A stretch of DNA of 64,000 nucleotides from the NCBI GenBank assembly GCA_000727475.1, contig KL647294.1, forward strand, positions 804,369-868,368, given 5' to 3'. The translations under genes and the position numbers were made by a program. Origin of the DNA: Sarcocystis neurona. Its lineage: Eukaryota; Apicomplexa; Conoidasida; Eucoccidiorida; Sarcocystidae. This document shows positions 58,871 through 64,000 of this stretch, one piece after another (the stretch's first letter is position 1; each line of letters opens with the position of its first letter). The notes beneath the pieces are model-generated. The model was given only the letters and a program-made list of their open reading frames with translations, did not search any database and was not told the DNA's origin.

Positions 58871-60760
58871 GTGCAGAGGGCAGCAACTTCCTAATGCGAC
58901 AAAGACGATGGAATTCGCCCTTCTATCTCACCGTCCTGCCGCATGTGTTGGCAAGTACATATATATACATCTACCGGGACCAAGGACACGCGGCTGTGCT
59001 CCGCGGCTTCTGCGGCACACAATAGACGACGGTGCAAGTCCACGTGTCTCGAGATACGCAGCTACGGCGTGGACAGACGGCTCCGTCTGCGCACAGGACG
59101 AGTGGACGAGGAGAAATGCTTCCACGCCCTGTACAGCTCTCCTCTCCTGGGGTCAACGAGAGAAGCCCGGGACGCGCTGAGGTATCAACGGAACGACGCC
59201 TGCACGCTATAAATTGCACCCCCTCCCATGACTCGCACGGTGCTGCTGGTGCTGCTGCGGCTTGTGCGGCTGCCTACTGCAGTTGCTACGGCTATCCCTG
59301 CTGCCTCTGTGTTGCTGCTGCTGTCTCTGTGTTGCTGCTGCTGTGTCTGTGTTGCTGCTACATCATCGATGCTGTGGTATGGTTGCTACGCTGGTGGTGA
59401 CAATCGCTGGTGCTGCCTGCTGCTGCTGCTGCGGCCCGTGGGGGCAGCCGGTGGGACGACAACACCGTGCGTCCACACACAGTAGAAAGAAAGTCTCTGC
59501 AGCAGTGCCTGGTATCAGAGACTGCGGCTTTTGTGTGAAGGAGAGACACGGATGAAGAAAAACGACGGAGGGAAGCAGAGGAGCAGCTGAGTTGACAGAA
59601 AGCGCTGCTTCAGGAGCCCAACGGGGACCACACACATACACGAGCAGCCGAGGAAAGGACAGAAGCCGTCACCCAGCAACAGTGGCGACAACGCATAAAT
59701 ACGTGCCACACGTCAGCACACATATGCAAGTGTATGTATTCATGGTTGTACTGGGGTATACCTAGAGGAGGACGCGCATGCACTTGTGAACTCGAGAAGA
59801 AAATAGAGTTAGAAGAACGAGAAAAGGACTGCGTCGGTGTACACAGGGCACGCGTACCCACTAACACATATACACAGAATTACAGATGCGTCGAACGAGG
59901 TCCATACTCTTCATCTGCGTGCACATACATACATGTATGCATATATATATATATATTCTGCAGAGTCCTATGTGCGTATATCAGTAAATATGGAGGATAC
60001 ATATTCTATGATGATAGGCACAGCGTCCCTCATCCAACATCTCACGAGCTTTCAACTAAGAAGAGGCAAGGAAAGACTATTACTGCGGGAGGTAAACCGC
60101 CATGCGAATGTGGAGAAGTACGTTAGAGCCTGGGAGACGGGAAGAAGAAAGTTCCCCAGGAAGACCGCAGGCTAAACGGCGCCTAAATTTTTGTGTACCC
60201 TCCAAGGGAACTCGTAACGCATCGCCCTTCCCCGCTGCCGCTCAAAAAGACACACACTTGTACGGTCTCGGCCACGTACAACTTCTCCTCCTCCTACTCC
60301 TGCAGCTGGTGGTGTCGGCTCTGCTTCTGCTGCCCCGCTGCTGCTGCTTTTTCCTGTTGCTTTCCCGTGGTGCTACACAGCTGCCGCCTTCGTTTGCTGC
60401 TTCTGCCTTCGCGCCTGGGTGGGAAGTGGTGACGCCTGTGTGGCGTGTCGGTTTTCTGACGGCGCTGCAGCGGTGGGCTGCTCATCTACAGCAGATTCCC
60501 CTACGTGTAACTTCTGGTACCCAAGGTGCAGCTAAGTGCGAATGCACAGGAGGAAGAGCGGGGAAAGCGTCCAGAGGCACGCAAGACACTGCAGGGCAGA
60601 CGTCAAACGAACAGATTTCTCCATACAGAGACGTACGTAGGTGAATTTTTCGCAGACGCTGCTGAGCGGGAATCAGCCAGCGTCACAGAGGAGCGCCGCA
60701 GAGGAAAAAGGCGCGTATATGTAGAAACAAATTTATGGAAGAAGTGTCTGCTAGACAAAA
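58871..60760. other. Unassigned sequence upstream of SRP54
   Basis: Mixed composition with CTG patches at 59235-59440 and 60285-60370. An ATG at 59734 opens 130 codons on the plus strand, but the product includes a translated TA microsatellite and matches nothing. No gene is called. Confidence 0.4.
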
Positions 60761-61279
60761 ATGGTCGCCTCGGAAGAAGTCTTGTTCCGGAAGGAAAAGA
60801 CGGAGGAATATGCAATCTACCCACTCGACAATACCCGGAGACAAGCACCACGCGGTGAGAGCAGCGAAAAAAAACGTATACGTAACGGAAACCAGCACCG
60901 TCGGAAGGATGGTACGACGGGTGCGACAGCTGTAAGGCTTGAGCAGGAGGATCAGAGTATGTGGTTAACAGCCGACGCAAAAACGGCTGACGAGAAAGAA
61001 GTATACCAAAGAAGGAGGGGAGCGAACCGGTGCAGTTGTCGATACGGCCAACGAGTGGCCTTTGGCGGACGTCCTCTTCCTCCTCCTTTCAAACGCCTTC
61101 GCACTTTGTTGATGGCAAATTTCTCCCCTTCGTCGCTAGAAACTCCTCTGTATAACGCAGCAACAAGTGTTGTAAGACATCAGTACTCGCGTTCGGGTGA
61201 ACTGGTGCAGACACACCCAGATTTGACGTGCACCTCACCAAGTAAAAAAATGTACGTACAGATGTATCAGTGTTGGTGA
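60761..61279 (+). CDS. Hypothetical protein, 172 residues
   Basis: An ATG at 60761 in a favourable context (ACAAAAATGG) opens 172 codons to a TGA at 61277-61279. The product is of ordinary composition for a region otherwise poor in frames: MVASEEVLFRKEKTEEYAIY at the start, a basic middle rich in Arg/Lys/Gln, and FGGRPLPPPFKRLRTLLMAN near two thirds. There is no signal peptide, membrane segment or recognised domain. A second plus frame overlaps the first half (60526-60858) and is also open, so the frame is not certain. It may be one exon of a larger gene. Confidence 0.35.
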   Translation: MVASEEVLFRKEKTEEYAIYPLDNTRRQAPRGESSEKKRIRNGNQHRRKDGTTGATAVRLEQEDQSMWLTADAKTADEKEVYQRRRGANRCSCRYGQRVAFGGRPLPPPFKRLRTLLMANFSPSSLETPLYNAATSVVRHQYSRSGELVQTHPDLTCTSPSKKMYVQMYQCW

Positions 61280-64000
61280 AAAAAATTTTCATATATGCGC
61301 GAGCATCTGTTTCCATCTAGGCCAGTACGTGCCGATCTGGGTCTTCCACGGGACCCACACAGACGATGGAAACGGAAAAAAAGTACGGAAAGCATGCTGC
61401 CGCTGCAGATGTGGCATTGTCCGCTTACGCCGCTGACTCTGCCGTGCTTTTCTGTGAAAACCGAGACGGAGACAAACCGGGCAGAATCAACTCTGAATAA
61501 ATCTACAGTCCGCAGATATACACGACGCCAAGCTTCTTTCCTCGCTGTTCCTGCAGGTCCTCCTCCTACTGTGGCACGCTGGAACTTTATATTGCTGCTG
61601 GTGCTCCGCGTGCTGTGCTGGTGCTCCGGCTGCTGCTCGTTCTCCTATTGCACTGCAATTAATACTGTGACTGTGATGTGGCTGCAGCTGCCGCAGTTGC
61701 TGCTGCGTCGTCTGCGTTGCTGCCGCTCGCCGGGGCTGTTCGTGCGGTGCATGTGGAGGTCGCTACGTGAAAGCGTGTCTGCTGTGGCGAGATTTGCATG
61801 CGCTTGAAGTTATGTGGATGCTGAGGGACACACGAGAGACCGGCAAGGGGAGTCGAAGAAGAGGAACACCGGCAGTGGACGAGTGAAGTGATATCTGGAT
61901 GACCTCCTTGAAACCGAAGGTACACCCTCCAAGAGTGCCCGGGCACACTGTGCTTGACACCGTTCGGGGTGGAAGAGTACGAAGGCTGGAAGAGGCAAAT
62001 ACGGAGAAAGAGGAAAATGATCTCGTGTAGTACAGGAACATCAAAACCAGATGACTAAGTTAGTATCAGGGCGTCTTCAGCAATAATAACTGCTGCAGAT
62101 GCGTGTGGACGCATCCATACATGTCGGAGTGCTCGGTGTGCACGTCTATGTGTAGTGCTGTAAAGAAAGAAACAGCAGGGCCACAGAAACAGATGGCTGT
62201 TTCTGCTCCGATGTAACCCCGGCACGAAACAGTTAATCTGTACCGGTGTATTATTGGCTACGTGCTCAAGCCGTTCCCCCATAACATAACTGAAGAACTG
62301 TGATCACTGTGCAGCGGGCCTTTCCGTCGATGCGCACGGTTAGAAAACCGCTCCCTTCTCTCGACTTTACGCCCCGCCGACGACACGCATCCCCACGTGT
62401 ATCTCTTTAACTCTCCTCCTTTCTCCTTCCCTGGAGCTGAGGGTCGCGAATGCCAGAACACATCATCTGCAGACGAATTCGTCTCTGCCGCGAAACGGCA
62501 CACACGTGCGTGCGTGCCCGCCCACATGTATCTACGTAAGCAACCGAATGGGTGCGTTTCTACACACTTAGGTGACTCAGCAAAGTACGAGTGCTTCAGT
62601 GTTCCGTATTCTGGCCCATACTTGGAGGATGCAAGGGTCTACTGGTAGGAAGGTACGCATACAGTCTATAAGAGCCGGCACACACACATGAACAGACGAG
62701 ACCCTATGGACTATTAGGTTGATGTGAGCGCTCAAGCGTACACGTATGTGCATTTTTTGGCAGACGAAAAGGTGCACACGCGTATGTACACAGGTGTACA
62801 CATTTGCACCATACACGCAACAAAGTACCTATTCGCATGCGTGCAGCATCAAGAGATTTTCAGCGACGGCTGCTTTACAGCACTCATATATATATATATA
62901 TATATATGCTGTTAAACGTAGCACAGGTAAGGCACTAACGGACGGCCGCTGTGAAGACGCGCTAGTGGGGCAGTTTCGTATACGTGTGTTACCACGTTTG
63001 CATCATGTATGTCTATATATTTGTCGCCGTGGGGAAGAATTAGACAGCATTAAGGTCTGGAAGTGAGATAAGTCTTCAGGACGTCTGCAGATTAATTGAG
63101 CGTATATCTTCGTACACGGGCTTGTGCGGATGTGTCCCTACCTCCACAAATGGTAACACATGTGCAGGTACTCAAGTATGTTACGTGCGCCCAGTAAAGG
63201 GGACAAGCCGCTACAGAATCACCACCACCAATCACCAGCGGCTATAAACTGCAGAAATAATGCCTTTGAAGCAGATGTACTGTTCGTACAACTGTGTGCA
63301 TACACGTTTGCGCGGACGCACGTGCACCTGTATACTTACAGGTTGTATACTCGTCTATAATGTATTCCTGGAAAGCTGTAGCCACACTAGTAAAAGTAAG
63401 GGTGACAACACAAAAAAGTGATACCTCGAGGACAAGTTTTCGGAACCACGTACGGAGTTCCCGCAACCATCTGTGTATGCAGTTGAGCAGCGGAGGGAGA
63501 GGCAGCAGAAGAGCGACGTGACAGAGCCTCCAGGACAAGTGTGCAGTAGCTCTGGTCCCACACAATCAGACGTGCGGATGTGTGTGCGTCTGTGAATACG
63601 CGGGTGTCTTTATATACCCAGACTTTTGCGAGGACTACAGCAACAGAAGCGTCATACGCAATAATCGGCAGAAAGAGAGCCCCATCTTCTGAGGCTGCAC
63701 CAGGAAGTCACGGAGTAAACCTACGCCAGCGCCGAACGCACCGTTCAACGTCCTAGAAAGTGGCTGCAGAATTAAGACGATGGCGAAACTGCACCAGGTG
63801 CAGCCGCCAGTCCAGCGCAGAAGCCGTGAAAAATTGGTGCGGTACCAGCAGAAGCAAGGGTGAAATGAAGGGACAAATTGCGTGTGTGTGCTCAGAAAGT
63901 CGAAAGCGTACTTCTAACTGTCAACTTGTCACCTTTACAACTGTCGATGCCCATCTCCCCAGCACTGTTCTCTTACACGAGTCAAGCTTGCGCAGGCGCA
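61280..64000. other. Intergenic-looking sequence
   Basis: Mostly non-repetitive, with a CTG patch at 61590-61740 and a TA run at 62885-62908. Frames up to about 110 codons occur on both strands, for example an ATG-started 89-codon minus frame at 62258-62527, without recognisable motifs. Confidence 0.45.

Noticed and set aside
59734..60126. 130-codon ATG-started plus frame
   Set aside because: Its middle is a translated TA microsatellite and the rest matches nothing known.

Overview
The window reads as nuclear DNA of a coccidian apicomplexan, most likely Eimeria or a close relative such as Cyclospora. The reasons are pervasive CAG/CTG trinucleotide tracts in introns and exons, homopolymeric amino-acid runs inside a conserved protein, long introns packed with TA/TG microsatellites, canonical GT-AG splicing, and exons that look like an RNA polymerase alpha subunit of plastid type. 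Species cannot be settled from sequence alone. There is no bacterial gene organisation, and I recognised no rRNA, tRNA, CRISPR or transposase/reverse-transcriptase gene by eye.

The one gene that can be rebuilt completely is SRP54, the GTPase subunit of the cytosolic signal recognition particle. It lies on the minus strand and runs from an ATG at 57608 to a stop at 32870. It has twelve exons, 1,854 coding bases and 617 residues, and 22,885 bases of intron. All eleven junctions keep phase and restore the conserved protein. Exon 2 carries an extra segment of about 109 residues rich in Ala, Gly and Ser inside the N domain. The introns hold most of the striking sequence: a 1.15 kb polypyrimidine block, a 34-copy minisatellite centred on GCATGC, a GATA-type array, several hundred bases of GAGACA-like repeat, and CTG tracts (sense strand) close to most 3' splice sites.

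On the left (about 5.6-8.0 kb, plus strand) there are exons of what I interpret as the nuclear-encoded RNA polymerase alpha subunit of the apicoplast. The key exon carries the LEIWTD-x-S-x-TPK signature of bacterial and plastid RpoA. An acidic upstream segment near 2.1 kb and a Ser/Ala-rich exon at 11.0-11.6 kb are on the same strand but cannot be linked with confidence.

Between 15.9 and 18.6 kb the minus strand carries a long low-complexity open frame ending in a zinc-ribbon-like Cys4 motif, a gene of unknown function. From 19 to 26.7 kb is a degenerate CTG/CAG landscape with recent short tandem duplications. The stretches 11.6-15.3, 23.6-25.8, 26.7-31.9 and 58.9-64 kb look mostly intergenic, with a few small open frames of doubtful status.

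The recognisable gene products act in different places: SRP54 in co-translational targeting to the ER, and RpoA (if confirmed) in apicoplast transcription. Nothing suggests they are coordinated. The shared theme is gene architecture, with small conserved exons spread among very large repeat arrays.
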